A stretch of DNA of 53,887 bases. It comes from an uncultured Bacteroidota bacterium (GTDB lineage: Bacteria; Bacteroidota; Bacteroidia; Flavobacteriales; UBA7312). This document shows, piece by piece, positions 1 through 9,187 of this stretch. The position numbers were made by a program, and so were the translations under genes. The stretch lies in assembly GCA_902580855.1 (NCBI GenBank), contig CACHMF010000006.1:1-53887 (forward strand), in the 5' to 3' direction. The notes under the pieces were generated by a model that saw nothing but the letters and a program-made list of their open reading frames with translations, searched no databases and was not told where the DNA came from. How positions within the stretch are numbered: the stretch's first letter is position 1; every line of letters starts with the position of its first letter.

Positions 1-321
1 GAAGTAGGTATGGAAAATTTAGAGCAGAAAAGCCTTATTTTAACCAACTTCATGGAGTTTATTTTAAACGATATTTCTGAACGATACGATAATTGTAATT
101 TCGAAATCATTACTCCAAAAGAAACAATTGCTAGAGGGTGTCAGTTATCTGTTTTAATGCATGGGCAAGGAAAAGAAATGTTCGATTTTTTGACGGCTGA
201 AGGAGTAATAGCAGATTGGCGCGAGCCTAACGTAATCCGCATGGCGCCAGTCCCATTGTACAATACTTTTGAGGATGTATATCAATTAGGTCAAATCATT
301 GAAAAATTATTGAAAAGATGA
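1..321 (+). CDS. kynU: Kynureninase, C-terminal part (5' end outside window)
   Basis: The reading frame is open from base 1, so the Met at base 10 is internal and this is the last ~106 residues of a PLP-dependent kynureninase, which cleaves kynurenine or 3-hydroxykynurenine to (3-hydroxy)anthranilate and alanine. Visible family features are RGCQLSVLMHG followed by the C-terminal block GVIADWREPNVIRMAPVPLY and a short helix ending LEKLLKR-like. It overlaps the next gene, kmo, by ATGA. Both enzymes act on consecutive kynurenine-pathway steps, so they form one operon. The pathway leads to de novo NAD or to tryptophan breakdown; which one cannot be decided here. The catalytic lysine lies upstream of the window. 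Confidence 0.92.
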   Translation, partial: EVGMENLEQKSLILTNFMEFILNDISERYDNCNFEIITPKETIARGCQLSVLMHGQGKEMFDFLTAEGVIADWREPNVIRMAPVPLYNTFEDVYQLGQIIEKLLKR

Positions 322-1655
322 GCAAGAAAATTACCATTGTAGGAGCTGGCTTAGTAGGTTCTTTGGAAGCTATTTACTTGGCAAAAAGAGGGCATAATGT
401 TTCTGTTTATGAGCGTAGATCAGATATTAGAAAAGCTGAATTGGTGGCAGGAAGGTCAATTAATTTAGCCCTCTCTACAAGAGGGTGGACTGCACTAAAA
501 AAGGTTGGTATTGATGATGAGGTTAGAAAGATGGCAATTTCTATGCCTAAGCGAATTATGCACGCTCAAGATGGAACGTTGAGTGAGCAGCCATATGGGC
601 AAGATGGTGAAGCAATTTATTCTGTTTCCAGAGGAGGGCTTAATGTATTATTAATGAACCTTGCTGAACGAGAGAAAAATATAGATCTGTATTTCAATCA
701 TAAACTTATTAGTACCGACCTAAATAAGGCTCAAGCTGTTTTTGAAGATGAAAAAGCTAAAGAACAAATCGTAAATGCCGATGTTTTAATAGGAGCTGAT
801 GGAACTTATTCAACTGTTCGAAATCATATGATGCGGCAAGATCGATTTCAGTTTTCTCAATATTATATCGAGCACGGATACAAGGAGCTAACTATTCCAG
901 CTAATCCTGATGGAAGTCATCAAATAGAAACTAACGCTCTACATATTTGGCCAAGAGGAAATTATATGTTAATTGCTTTGCCAAATATGGATGGCAGCTA
1001 TACATGCACCTTGTTTTTCCCTTTTGAAGGAGAGTATTCGTTTGAAAGCTTGAAAACACATCAACAAGTAGAAGATTTTTTCAATGATGTATTTCCTGAT
1101 ATTGTTCCATTAATACCTAACCTAGTAGAAGATTATTTCAATAATCCAACATCTTCTCTTTCAATAATGCGTTGCTACCCTTGGACTGTTTCGGATAAAG
1201 TTTTATTAATTGGCGATTCGGCTCACGCGACTGTTCCATTTTACGGTCAAGGTATGAACGCTGGTTTTGAAGGGTGTTATGTTCTAGATAAGCTAATGGA
1301 AAAACATGGTGATGATTGGAAAGCATGTTTTGATGAATATTCAAAATACAGAAAGCCCGATGGTGATGGTGTTCAAGACTTATCGATGCATAATTTTGTT
1401 GTGATGCGAGATAAAACTGCCGATCCACAATTCCTATTACAGAAAAAAATTGAATTAAAGTTTTCAAAAAAATATCCAGAAAAATGGCTACCACTTTATT
1501 CTATGGTAAGCTTTAGTAATATTCGATATTCAGATGCTTGGAAAATTGGTCAGCAACAAGAAGCACTTATGCAAAAGATAATGTCAATTCCAAATATTGA
1601 AGGTATTTGGGATAGCGAATCTGTAGAGCAAAAAATGTTAGCACTTATCGATTGA
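318..1655 (+). CDS. kmo: Kynurenine 3-monooxygenase
   Basis: FAD- and NADPH-dependent hydroxylase converting L-kynurenine to 3-hydroxykynurenine. At 445 residues it is full length. The N-terminus has the Rossmann dinucleotide motif GAGLVGSLEAIYLAKRG (about residues 8-24). The second FAD motif, LIGDSAHATVPFYGQGMNAG, lies near residue 300 and the C-terminal part carries the hydrophobic stretch usual in KMO. The ATG overlaps the kynU stop (ATGA), and the stop codon overlaps the TTG of the following transporter. This means translational coupling in a kynU-kmo-transporter operon. The combination with kynU makes the assignment firm against other flavin monooxygenases such as PHBH or UbiH. Confidence 0.95.
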   Translation: MSKKITIVGAGLVGSLEAIYLAKRGHNVSVYERRSDIRKAELVAGRSINLALSTRGWTALKKVGIDDEVRKMAISMPKRIMHAQDGTLSEQPYGQDGEAIYSVSRGGLNVLLMNLAEREKNIDLYFNHKLISTDLNKAQAVFEDEKAKEQIVNADVLIGADGTYSTVRNHMMRQDRFQFSQYYIEHGYKELTIPANPDGSHQIETNALHIWPRGNYMLIALPNMDGSYTCTLFFPFEGEYSFESLKTHQQVEDFFNDVFPDIVPLIPNLVEDYFNNPTSSLSIMRCYPWTVSDKVLLIGDSAHATVPFYGQGMNAGFEGCYVLDKLMEKHGDDWKACFDEYSKYRKPDGDGVQDLSMHNFVVMRDKTADPQFLLQKKIELKFSKKYPEKWLPLYSMVSFSNIRYSDAWKIGQQQEALMQKIMSIPNIEGIWDSESVEQKMLALID

Positions 1656-2884
1656 GAAAAATTTTAAGCGCATACGGACAGCTTGAGGAGCATGTCTTAC
1701 TCATGATTAAAGCAGAGTTTTTTGTACAACTAATAGGCGCTGCCTTTTTTCTCATTCTCAATATCTTTTTAGCCAAAGAAGGTTTTTCCGATCCTGAAAT
1801 TGCCAACTTTATTTCGTATCGATTTTTAGCAGTGATGATATTAGCTTTTCCCTTAGGTTTCTTCATTAAAGGAAAAGTACTCAAACCTTTCTTTATGGTG
1901 GGCAGTTTGGGTGTTCCAACCGTAGCTGTTCTGTTGGTGTTAGCTGTCAATCATCAGCACCATCATTATTTGCCTGTGCTATTCATTTTGTGGGGAGTGG
2001 TATTTACTTTTTTTCGGGTCAGTAGCTTACCTTATTTGATGCGCAATACAGTTTCAGAAAAACAATCACATGCTATTTCTTTAAACTATGCTACCCACAG
2101 TTTTGGAACAATAGCTAGCGGAATCATCATTTTTGCTTTATCCAAATTACCTGTCTTTAAGATGGATGAAGGAACAGCGTTAATTGTTATTTCTGTTGTA
2201 GGATATTGGGGAGTTCGTTATTTATTCAAGCTGAAAGTAGATAAAGTCGTTCCTGTTACCAAAGGTTTGCAATGGAAATCTTATGATTGGGGTTTATTAC
2301 TGAAAGCTATAGTGCCTACATTGATAATTGCAATTGGGGCTGGATTAACAATACCATTTATCAACCTTTTTTTCTTTCATAACTTCCAGGTTGATTCTTC
2401 CGATTTTGCTTTGATTGGCGGAGTAGCCAGTTTGCTTGTGGCAGCTACCGCTTTATTGGTACCTAATGTGAAAAATAAGTTAGGTTTTAAGAAAGGAATA
2501 ACGCTAACTCAGATTATTGCTGTTTTGGCTTTGGTGGCTTTGGCTACTACCGAATTTTTTACGAATCATTGGTGGGCACTTCCTATTGCTATTTTATGTT
2601 TCTGGATTAGAACACCCCTAATGAATATGGCTGCTCCTATGACTTCCGAATTAACCATGAATTATGTGGGAGAGAAAAACCAGGAAATACTTTCAGCAGT
2701 AGTGGCTGCTATTTGGAGTGGAAGTTGGTATTTCAGTTCGCAGATTTTTCGTTTTTTAACAGAGGCAGGATTTCCCTATGCATATATTTTTTACATTACT
2801 GCAGCACTTTATGCTTTTGGAGTGTTTATGTATTACTTGTTGATTTTGGACTATCAAAAAAAGACAACTAAAAGTCATCATTAG
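1652..2884 (+). CDS. MFS-type membrane transporter
   Basis: A polytopic inner-membrane protein of 410 residues with about 12 hydrophobic segments, consistent with the major facilitator superfamily. There is no sequence signature that tells the substrate. Its position directly behind kmo suggests transport of a tryptophan-pathway compound, which is inference only. The start is uncertain: a TTG at 1652 overlaps the kmo stop (TTGA), while the first ATG is at 1703 with a GAGGAG stretch upstream and would remove 17 residues. A His-rich loop (HQHHHY) sits near residue 102. An A/T-only inverted repeat (2887-2904) lies just behind the gene and may help end transcription. Confidence 0.7.
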   Translation: MRKILSAYGQLEEHVLLMIKAEFFVQLIGAAFFLILNIFLAKEGFSDPEIANFISYRFLAVMILAFPLGFFIKGKVLKPFFMVGSLGVPTVAVLLVLAVNHQHHHYLPVLFILWGVVFTFFRVSSLPYLMRNTVSEKQSHAISLNYATHSFGTIASGIIIFALSKLPVFKMDEGTALIVISVVGYWGVRYLFKLKVDKVVPVTKGLQWKSYDWGLLLKAIVPTLIIAIGAGLTIPFINLFFFHNFQVDSSDFALIGGVASLLVAATALLVPNVKNKLGFKKGITLTQIIAVLALVALATTEFFTNHWWALPIAILCFWIRTPLMNMAAPMTSELTMNYVGEKNQEILSAVVAAIWSGSWYFSSQIFRFLTEAGFPYAYIFYITAALYAFGVFMYYLLILDYQKKTTKSHH

Positions 2885-2922
2885 TTATAAAATCAAAATT
2901 TTATTGTTAATTACTTTTTTAA

Positions 2923-3565
2923 TCATTTCAAAAAAGGATTATTCGCTTTTTCAAAACCAATATTGGTACTTGGTCCGTGTCCGCAAAAAAACTTGAGTCT
3001 CTTCTGTTAAGGGTAATAAAACAGTTTTTATACTATTGATCAAGGTATCGTGATCGCCACCAGGAAGATCAGTTCTTCCAATACTCATTTGAAAAAGTAC
3101 ATCCCCGGCGATAACAAATTTCTGTTCAGGACTGTGCAATATGATGTGTCCTGGCGCATGTCCTGGTGTAAACAATATGTCTAAAGTACTATTCCCAAAA
3201 TGAACTTTCTTACCTTCTTCCAAGAACGTACTTGGCTCTGGACTATCGTCATAATTGTCAAATCCGTAAGCAGTACAATAATCTTTTACCGAATGTAGTA
3301 AAGGTAAATCTAACTCATGGATTTCTAAGTTAAGTCCCCATGTGTTAGCTACAAATCTGTTACCCAATACATGATCAATGTGGCAATGCGTATTAATGAG
3401 CTTGACGGGTTTTAGTTCGTTTACTTCAACGAAAGTTTTTAAAATTTCTCGTTCTGCTTTTTCGTAGCAACCAGGGTCAATGATAATACATTCTTTAGTT
3501 TCATCAAAAAGTAGATATGTATTTTCCTGAAAAGGATTAAAAGTAAATGTTTGTATTTTGATCAT
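2923..3565 (-). CDS. MBL-fold metallo-hydrolase (glyoxalase II-like), frameshifted near C-terminus
   Basis: A small beta-lactamase-fold hydrolase of the glyoxalase II/YcbL-like group. Metal ligands are visible in THCHIDH (about residues 59-65), in FTPGHAPGHI (second His) and in the Asp of IAGDVLF. As read, the frame ends at 2951 with an unrelated tail (LRTRTKYQYWF). If one base of the seven-A run at 2985-2991 is dropped, the frame continues as VFCGHGPSTNIGF and then EKANNPFLK, stopping at 2923. This is exactly the usual C-terminus, with the last metal-binding His in GHGP. The gene is therefore either broken, mis-sequenced at a homopolymer or rescued by slippage. The coordinates here follow the corrected frame. 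A promoter-like box ends 5 bases before the ATG. Confidence 0.85.
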
Positions 3566-3570
3566 GTCTA

Positions 3571-3578
3571 CAAAGATA
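3571..3578 (-). promoter_or_regulatory. Bacteroidetes -7 promoter box for the MBL hydrolase
   Basis: On the minus strand the sequence reads TATCTTTG, matching the Bacteroidetes consensus TAnnTTTG. It is followed by five bases and then the ATG, so transcription would begin at or next to the start codon. No clear TTTG -33 element is visible. Confidence 0.5.
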
Positions 3579-3610
3579 TGTTTACTTTAGCTAATCAATT
3601 AATTATTATT

Positions 3611-3976
3611 ATGAGTATTTCAACACTCTTTTTATTGATTTTGATTGGTGTGTCTGCTGGATTGCTAAGTGGAGTAGTAGGTGTTGGAGGTGGAATTATA
3701 ATAATACCATTACTTATGTTATTCATTGGTTTTGATCAACATCAAGCGCAAGGGACAAGCTTAGCAGTAATGTTGCCACCTATTGGAATTTTAGCCGCAA
3801 TAAACTATCATAAATCTGGATTTATAGATTGGAAATATGCTATGATTATTGCTGCTGCTTTTATTGTAGGTGGCTATTTTGGTTCTCGTTGGGCAGTAAC
3901 AGTAGATGCACGAATGCTGAAAAAAATATTTGGTGTAATTATGTTGATTGGTGGACTAAAACTAATTTTTAGATAA
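3611..3976 (+). CDS. Half-size TSUP (TauE/SafE-like) membrane permease
   Basis: An integral membrane protein of 121 residues with four hydrophobic segments, equal to one repeat of the TauE/SafE (TSUP) family. The glycine-rich motif LSGVVGVGGGIIIIPLLM and the following GTSLAVMLPP are typical of the first half of this family. Such proteins move sulfur-containing or other small organic anions, and a half-size form would have to dimerise. The ATG at 3611 is preferred over a TTG at 3551, because the longer version would run into the start of the divergent MBL gene and add an unlikely N-terminus. The stop overlaps the next ATG (TAATG), implying coupled translation with the amidohydrolase. Confidence 0.8.
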   Translation: MSISTLFLLILIGVSAGLLSGVVGVGGGIIIIPLLMLFIGFDQHQAQGTSLAVMLPPIGILAAINYHKSGFIDWKYAMIIAAAFIVGGYFGSRWAVTVDARMLKKIFGVIMLIGGLKLIFR

Positions 3977-5148
3977 TGGTGTTGAAGGAAAAAATACAGG
4001 CTTTGTCGGAAGAATATCATCAAGATGTTGTGTCTATTAGAAGACATTTGCATACAAATCCAGAACTATCTTTTCACGAATATGAGACTTCTAAATTTAT
4101 TCAAAACAAGCTTGATGAATATGGTGTTTTTTTTCAATCAGGTATAGCAAATACTGGTGTTGTTGCTTTGATAGAAGGAAAAAACCCACAGAGTAAATGC
4201 ATTGCTTTGCGTGCTGATATCGATGCTTTACCGATACAAGAATTAAATAATGTAGATTATTGTTCAGTCAATAATGGTGTTATGCATGCTTGTGGTCATG
4301 ATGTACACACTGCTTCATTATTAGGTGTAGCTAGGGTGTTAAATCAACTTAAATCTGAATGGGAGGGGAGCGTCAAGTTGATCTTTCAGCCAGCTGAAGA
4401 AAAATTTCCTGGCGGTGCTTCACAAATGATATCAGAAGGTGTACTAGAAAATCCTAAGGTAGATAAAATCATTGGACAGCACGTCTCTCCAGAGCTTCAG
4501 TCTGGTGTTATTGGAATGTGTTCGGGAATGTTCATGGCTTCAGCCGATGAAATTTACATCAAAGTGATTGGTCGTGGAGGTCACGCTGCTTTACCTGATC
4601 GTATTCTAAATCCTGTACTTATTTCAAGCAAAATTACATGTTTATTATACCAACATTTTGATGCGATAGAAGATGTTCCATCTGTATTTTGTATAGGTGC
4701 AGTTAATGGTGGTAGCGTAGGAAATATTGTTCCTGATTATGTGAAGTTACAAGGAACATTTCGGGCGATGAACGAAGAGTATCGATCGATATCTCATGAG
4801 AAAATTCGTGAAATTTGTCAAAATGTTGCTAATGAAATGGGCGGAAGCTGTGAAGTTGACATTAAGATCGGCTACCCATTTTTAAAAAATGATGAAAAAC
4901 TAACTTCAGCTTGTTTTAAAAACGCACAAGCATTTCTTAGTTCTAATGAGGTTATAGAGATTTCTAAGCGCATGACAGCAGAAGATTTTGCTTATTACAC
5001 ACATCATGTTCCAGCGTGTTTCTATCGATTGGGTGTGGGTTTTGCAGGCCAAGAGGATCGTCTACTACATAACGCTTATTTCGATGTGGATGAAAATTCT
5101 TTAAAATTAAGTGTAGGAATGATGGCTTGGTTGGCTGTGAATGCTTAG
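3976..5148 (+). CDS. M20 family amidohydrolase (N-acyl amino acid or hippurate type)
   Basis: A metal-dependent amidohydrolase of 390 residues that removes acyl groups from N-acyl amino acids. Metal-binding motifs are MHACGHDVHTASLLG (about residues 94-108), the EE pair in QPAEEKFPGGASQM and the His in IGQHVSPELQSG. RGGHAALPDR marks the dimerisation lid. HNAYFDVDE near the C-terminus carries the last metal ligand. No signal peptide is seen, so it acts in the cytoplasm. It is coupled to the half-size TSUP permease upstream and overlaps the end of recQ by four bases in convergent orientation. The precise substrate cannot be told from sequence. Confidence 0.88.
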   Translation: MVLKEKIQALSEEYHQDVVSIRRHLHTNPELSFHEYETSKFIQNKLDEYGVFFQSGIANTGVVALIEGKNPQSKCIALRADIDALPIQELNNVDYCSVNNGVMHACGHDVHTASLLGVARVLNQLKSEWEGSVKLIFQPAEEKFPGGASQMISEGVLENPKVDKIIGQHVSPELQSGVIGMCSGMFMASADEIYIKVIGRGGHAALPDRILNPVLISSKITCLLYQHFDAIEDVPSVFCIGAVNGGSVGNIVPDYVKLQGTFRAMNEEYRSISHEKIREICQNVANEMGGSCEVDIKIGYPFLKNDEKLTSACFKNAQAFLSSNEVIEISKRMTAEDFAYYTHHVPACFYRLGVGFAGQEDRLLHNAYFDVDENSLKLSVGMMAWLAVNA

Positions 5149-7331
5149 TTAGCTACTTCGGAAATAAATTTGATTCGGAACAAACGCAATTCTTCATCTG
5201 TGTATTCGTCTTCTTCAAATTCAGTTCTTGCTTCTTCAAAGGATCCTTCTTCAGATTCTTTAAAAAACTCTTCTAATTCCTTTTCTTGGTACTCATCTAA
5301 AATGTCTTGAATATAATAGTTGAGGTCTACACGAGTTCCAGATTCCACAATAGTTTCTATTTCTGTCAAAAGTTCGTCTACTTTCATTCCTTTTGCAGAA
5401 GCAATGTCGTCAATAGGAAGTTTTCTGTCAATAGATTGGATGATATAAACCTTATTGCTGGATTTGTTGGCAACGGTTTTAACAACCATATCTAGTGGTC
5501 TTTCAATATCGTTTTCATCTACATATTGTTTAATACAGTCGATGAATTTTTGTCCAAACTTACGCGCTTTTCCTTGTCCAACACCATGAATTTGACTCAG
5601 ATCTTCTATTGAAATAGGAAACTGATTAGCCATATCGGTTAATGATGGTTCTGAGAAAATGATTGCAGGTGGTAGACCCTTTTCTTTGGCTACTTTTTTT
5701 CTTAAATCTTTTAAGATACCAAACAAGACCATATCTGCAGCAGCTCCTTTTATGTTGTTGGCAGCATTTTTTGCATTAATAGCATCGTAATCATGGTCTT
5801 CAGTCAATAAAAACTCATGAGGATTGATCATGAATTTCCTTCCTTTATCACTGATTTTAATAATGCCATAGGTTTCAATCTCTTTCGTAATAAGTTTTTG
5901 CACCATAGCTTGTCGGATAACAGAATGCCAAAAATGCTTACTCTTCGCTGTTCCTTGTCCATACACTTCTAGGGATTCTGCTTTGTGTTGCTTGATGAGT
6001 GTGTTGCTTTCGCCAACGATAATTTTTACAATTTCTTTAGCTTTGAGACGCTCCCTAATAGCATCTACTGTTTTAAGAAGTTGTTGTACATAGCCTTTGC
6101 CTTCAAACTTTGGTTTGGGATGGCGACAGTTATCGCACATTTCATTGCAGCCTTTCTCATCAAAAGATTCTCCAAAATAGTGTAGTATATATTTTCTTCG
6201 GCACATAGAAGTTTCTGCAAATGAGATTGTTTCCAAGATAAGTTGGCGGCCAACTTCTTGCTCAGCAACTGGTTTTCCTTGTAAAAATTTCTCTAGCTTT
6301 TCAATGTCTTTATAACTGTAAAAAGTAACTAGGTTTCCTTCCGAACCATCTCTTCCTGCGCGTCCAGTTTCTTGATAATAGCTCTCTAAACTTTTTGGAA
6401 TATCGTGGTGAATAACAAAGCGTATATCCGGTTTGTCTATACCCATTCCAAAGGCAATAGTAGCAACAATTACATCTACTTCCTCCATCAAGAAAGCATC
6501 TTGATGTTTAACGCGTGTTTTTGCTTCTAGTCCAGCATGGTAAGGAAGTGCACTGATGCCGTTTACCTGTAAGGTTTCGGCAATCTCTTCAACTTTTTTA
6601 CGGCTAAGACAATAAACAATACCCGATTTACCAGTGTTTTGTTTGATATATTTAATGATTTCTTTTTCTACATCAATCTTTGGACGGATATCATAATATA
6701 GATTATCCCTATTAAAAGAATCTAGGAAAACTTTACAATCATCAATACCTAAGTTCTTTGTAATATCTTCCCTTACTTTTGGGGTTGCGGTAGCAGTAAG
6801 TGCAATAATAGGTGCGCGGCCAATACTATTGACAATTTTTTGAATATTTCGGTATTCTGGTCGGAAATCGTGCCCCCATTCTGAGATACAGTGCGCTTCA
6901 TCAATGGCATAAAAAGATATTTTTTGATTTTTTAAGAAGTAAACATTTTCTTCTTTAGTGAGCGATTCTGGTGCTACATATAGCAGTTTTGTTTTTCCAG
7001 CAGCAACATCTTCTTTTACTTGTGCAATATCTCTTTTAGAAAGTGAAGAATTCAAAACATGAGCAATGCTATCGCTTTCATTAAATCCTCTAATAGCATC
7101 TACCTGGTTTTTCATCAAAGCAATGAGTGGTGAGATAACAATGGCGCAACCCTCGGAGATAAGTGCGGGTAGCTGATAACACATAGACTTACCGCCTCCT
7201 GTAGGCATTACTACGAAGGTGTCGTTTCCGTCTAATACATTTCGGATGATAGTTTCTTGCTCTCGTTTAAAGCTATTAAATCCAAAATAATTTTGAAGTT
7301 CCGAAGTTAATGATGTTGTTTGCGTACTCAT
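5145..7331 (-). CDS. recQ: ATP-dependent DNA helicase RecQ
   Basis: A 3'-5' DNA helicase for recombination and repair. Walker A, MPTGGGKSM, is at residues 42-50 and the DEAH box (IDEAHCISEWGHDF) at about 144. Motif VI, QETGRAGRDG, is followed by the four-Cys zinc site (CRRKYILHYFG...CNEMCDNC), a winged-helix region and an HRDC-like domain (about residues 520-600). An acidic C-terminal tail rich in Glu follows, as in other Bacteroidetes RecQ proteins of this size (728 residues). The gene is convergent with the amidohydrolase, and the two reading frames share four bases. It is divergent from kdsD, whose promoter lies in the short gap. Confidence 0.96.
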   Translation of the reverse strand: MSTQTTSLTSELQNYFGFNSFKREQETIIRNVLDGNDTFVVMPTGGGKSMCYQLPALISEGCAIVISPLIALMKNQVDAIRGFNESDSIAHVLNSSLSKRDIAQVKEDVAAGKTKLLYVAPESLTKEENVYFLKNQKISFYAIDEAHCISEWGHDFRPEYRNIQKIVNSIGRAPIIALTATATPKVREDITKNLGIDDCKVFLDSFNRDNLYYDIRPKIDVEKEIIKYIKQNTGKSGIVYCLSRKKVEEIAETLQVNGISALPYHAGLEAKTRVKHQDAFLMEEVDVIVATIAFGMGIDKPDIRFVIHHDIPKSLESYYQETGRAGRDGSEGNLVTFYSYKDIEKLEKFLQGKPVAEQEVGRQLILETISFAETSMCRRKYILHYFGESFDEKGCNEMCDNCRHPKPKFEGKGYVQQLLKTVDAIRERLKAKEIVKIIVGESNTLIKQHKAESLEVYGQGTAKSKHFWHSVIRQAMVQKLITKEIETYGIIKISDKGRKFMINPHEFLLTEDHDYDAINAKNAANNIKGAAADMVLFGILKDLRKKVAKEKGLPPAIIFSEPSLTDMANQFPISIEDLSQIHGVGQGKARKFGQKFIDCIKQYVDENDIERPLDMVVKTVANKSSNKVYIIQSIDRKLPIDDIASAKGMKVDELLTEIETIVESGTRVDLNYYIQDILDEYQEKELEEFFKESEEGSFEEARTEFEEDEYTDEELRLFRIKFISEVAN

Positions 7332-7346
7332 CGCACTAAAAAATGA

Positions 7347-7354
7347 TACTTTTG
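7347..7354 (+). promoter_or_regulatory. Candidate -7 box for the kdsD-tatC-lptB operon
   Basis: TACTTTTG matches TAnnTTTG and lies in the recQ-kdsD divergent gap. A TTTG at 7319-7322 could serve as -33 box, but the 24-base gap is longer than the usual ~19. The leader to the TTG start would be about 60 bases. Confidence 0.4.
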
Positions 7355-7420
7355 TATCCGAGAATGTTTATTCAATTGAATAAAATTAGAATAATGTTTT
7401 GTTAATTCAAAATTAAGTTT

Positions 7421-8386
7421 TTGAAAACAACTGAAGAAATAAAATCGATTGCAAAATTTACCATAGAAACAGAGGCGAAATCTGTACTTCAATTGGTTGA
7501 TTTTGTTGATGATGAATTGGTAAACGTGGTACAAAAACTGTTACAAAACAGTGGCAGACTCGTCATAACAGGCATTGGCAAGAGCGCAAATATTGCACAA
7601 AAGTTGGTGGCTACTTTCAATTCTACAGGACAACCGGCCTTATTTATGCATGCTGCCGATGCTCTTCATGGCGATTTAGGAAGTGTACAAAAAAATGATG
7701 TGGTAATGTGTATCTCGAAAAGTGGTAACACCTCTGAGATAAAAGCCTTATTGCCTTTGTTAAAAGGCATGGGTAACGATTTAGTTGCCATGACTGGCAA
7801 CATCGATTCTTTTTTAGCAAAACAGTCTGATTATTTATTGAATACTAGTGTAGATAAGGAAGCTTGTCCAAATAATTTAGCACCTACAAGTAGTACTACT
7901 GCTCAGCTGGTAATGGGAGATGCTTTAGCGGTTTGCTTATTAGAATGTCGAAATTTTAGTGATGTTGATTTTGCGCGTTTTCATCCCGGAGGAGCTTTGG
8001 GTCAACGTTTGTTCTTAAAAGTATCCGACTTATCCGCACAAAACCAAAGTCCACAAGTATCAGTTGATGCTGATGTGAAATCGGTGATTGTAGAAATATC
8101 TCAAAAGCGATTAGGAGCAACAGCAGTTTTACAAGGAGATGTCATAAAAGGAATTATAACAGATGGCGATATTAGAAGGATGTTGGAAGCAGGTGGAGAT
8201 TTTATGAACTTGCAAGCGAAAGACATTATGTGTGAAAATCCCAAGCAGATACAAGCTGATGAACTAGCATCGGTAGCACTTGAAATAATGGAGGAACACA
8301 AAATTACACAGCTTTTAGTGATGGAGGCAACAAGCTACATCGGTATAGTACATTTACACGATATATTAAAAGAAGGAATTATATAG
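7421..8386 (+). CDS. kdsD: Arabinose-5-phosphate isomerase (KpsF/GutQ family)
   Basis: Converts ribulose 5-phosphate to arabinose 5-phosphate for Kdo synthesis in lipopolysaccharide. The N-terminal SIS sugar-isomerase domain carries VITGIGKSANIAQKLVATF and CISKSGNTSEI. Further on come APTSSTTAQLVMGDALA and FHPGGALGQRL, both diagnostic of this family. The C-terminal ~120 residues form a CBS pair (DGDIRRML). It has 321 residues, the normal length. The start codon is a TTG at 7421, and no in-frame ATG precedes the SIS domain. It is followed without gap by tatC and lptB, giving an envelope-biogenesis operon. Confidence 0.94.
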   Translation: MKTTEEIKSIAKFTIETEAKSVLQLVDFVDDELVNVVQKLLQNSGRLVITGIGKSANIAQKLVATFNSTGQPALFMHAADALHGDLGSVQKNDVVMCISKSGNTSEIKALLPLLKGMGNDLVAMTGNIDSFLAKQSDYLLNTSVDKEACPNNLAPTSSTTAQLVMGDALAVCLLECRNFSDVDFARFHPGGALGQRLFLKVSDLSAQNQSPQVSVDADVKSVIVEISQKRLGATAVLQGDVIKGIITDGDIRRMLEAGGDFMNLQAKDIMCENPKQIQADELASVALEIMEEHKITQLLVMEATSYIGIVHLHDILKEGII

Positions 8387-9187
8387 ATGAAGCAGATAGG
8401 AGAATCAAAAGAACAATCCTTTTTGGATCATTTAGAAGTACTACGGTGGCATCTCATCCGTTCGGCAATAGCTGTAACAGCGTGTATGGTGGTAGCATTC
8501 ATAAACCCGAAGATATTATTTGATAAAATAATTTTTGCAGCTAAAGATCCAGACTTCCCAACCTATAAAGCATTATGTTGGATTTCGGAAGCATTAGGCT
8601 TGGGGGATGTGTTTTGTTTCATGAAGATGCCTTTTACATTGATGAATATCAACATGTCGGGGCAGTTTAGTACACATATTATTTCTTCTTTAGTTGCAGG
8701 TTTTATCGTAGCATTCCCTTATGTGTTTTGGGAACTGTGGCGATTTATCAGACCAGCCTTACACCAAGGAGAACAAAAGCATGCTAGAGGTGTAGTATTC
8801 TACACATCTTTCCTCTTTATTTTGGGAGTACTTTTCGGTTATTACATGGTAGCTCCTTTGTCAGTTCAGTTTTTAGGAAACTATCAGGTCAGCGCACAGG
8901 TAGCCAATCAAATTAATTTAAATTCTTTCATATCAACGGTCACAACCGTTTGTTTGGCAAATGGTATTATTTTTCAGTTACCTGTAGTGGTTTACTTTTT
9001 AAGTAGGTTGGGAATTATTACACCACACTTTTTACGCACCTACCGTAAGCATGCTTTGGTTCTGGTGCTCATTATCTCTGCAATTATTACTCCTCCAGAT
9101 ATTATGAGTCAAATTATGGTGTCTTTCCCTTTGCTTATTTTGTATGAGATAAGTATTAAAATTTCCGAACGAATGCAAGATAAATAG
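8387..9187 (+). CDS. tatC: Sec-independent protein translocase subunit TatC
   Basis: The receptor of the twin-arginine export system, recognising folded cargo with RR signal peptides. Its 266 residues contain six membrane segments. Family motifs are SFLDHLEVLRWHLIRS near the N-terminus, FPYVFWELWRFIRPALH in the second cytoplasmic loop, and the TPPDIMSQI block before the last segments. A Bacteroidetes-type insertion (about residues 40-80) extends the first periplasmic loop. It begins one base after the kdsD stop and ends one base before lptB. Its presence makes the RR-type leader of the dioxygenase-like protein at 28961 functionally meaningful. Confidence 0.95.
   Translation: MKQIGESKEQSFLDHLEVLRWHLIRSAIAVTACMVVAFINPKILFDKIIFAAKDPDFPTYKALCWISEALGLGDVFCFMKMPFTLMNINMSGQFSTHIISSLVAGFIVAFPYVFWELWRFIRPALHQGEQKHARGVVFYTSFLFILGVLFGYYMVAPLSVQFLGNYQVSAQVANQINLNSFISTVTTVCLANGIIFQLPVVVYFLSRLGIITPHFLRTYRKHALVLVLIISAIITPPDIMSQIMVSFPLLILYEISIKISERMQDK

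Noticed and set aside
1138-1494. Minus-strand open frame inside kmo, and similar antisense frames in recQ, secA and dsbD
   Set aside because: Shadows of strongly conserved genes, without start signals or recognisable products.
2887-2904. Terminator after the MFS gene
   Set aside because: ATAAAAT/ATTTTAT is a perfect but purely A/T stem without GC pairs; too weak to call, mentioned only with the gene.
2923-2995. Programmed ribosomal frameshift in the MBL gene
   Set aside because: A homopolymer alone without a visible stimulatory structure, and no known precedent in this family that I can name; error or mutation is simpler.
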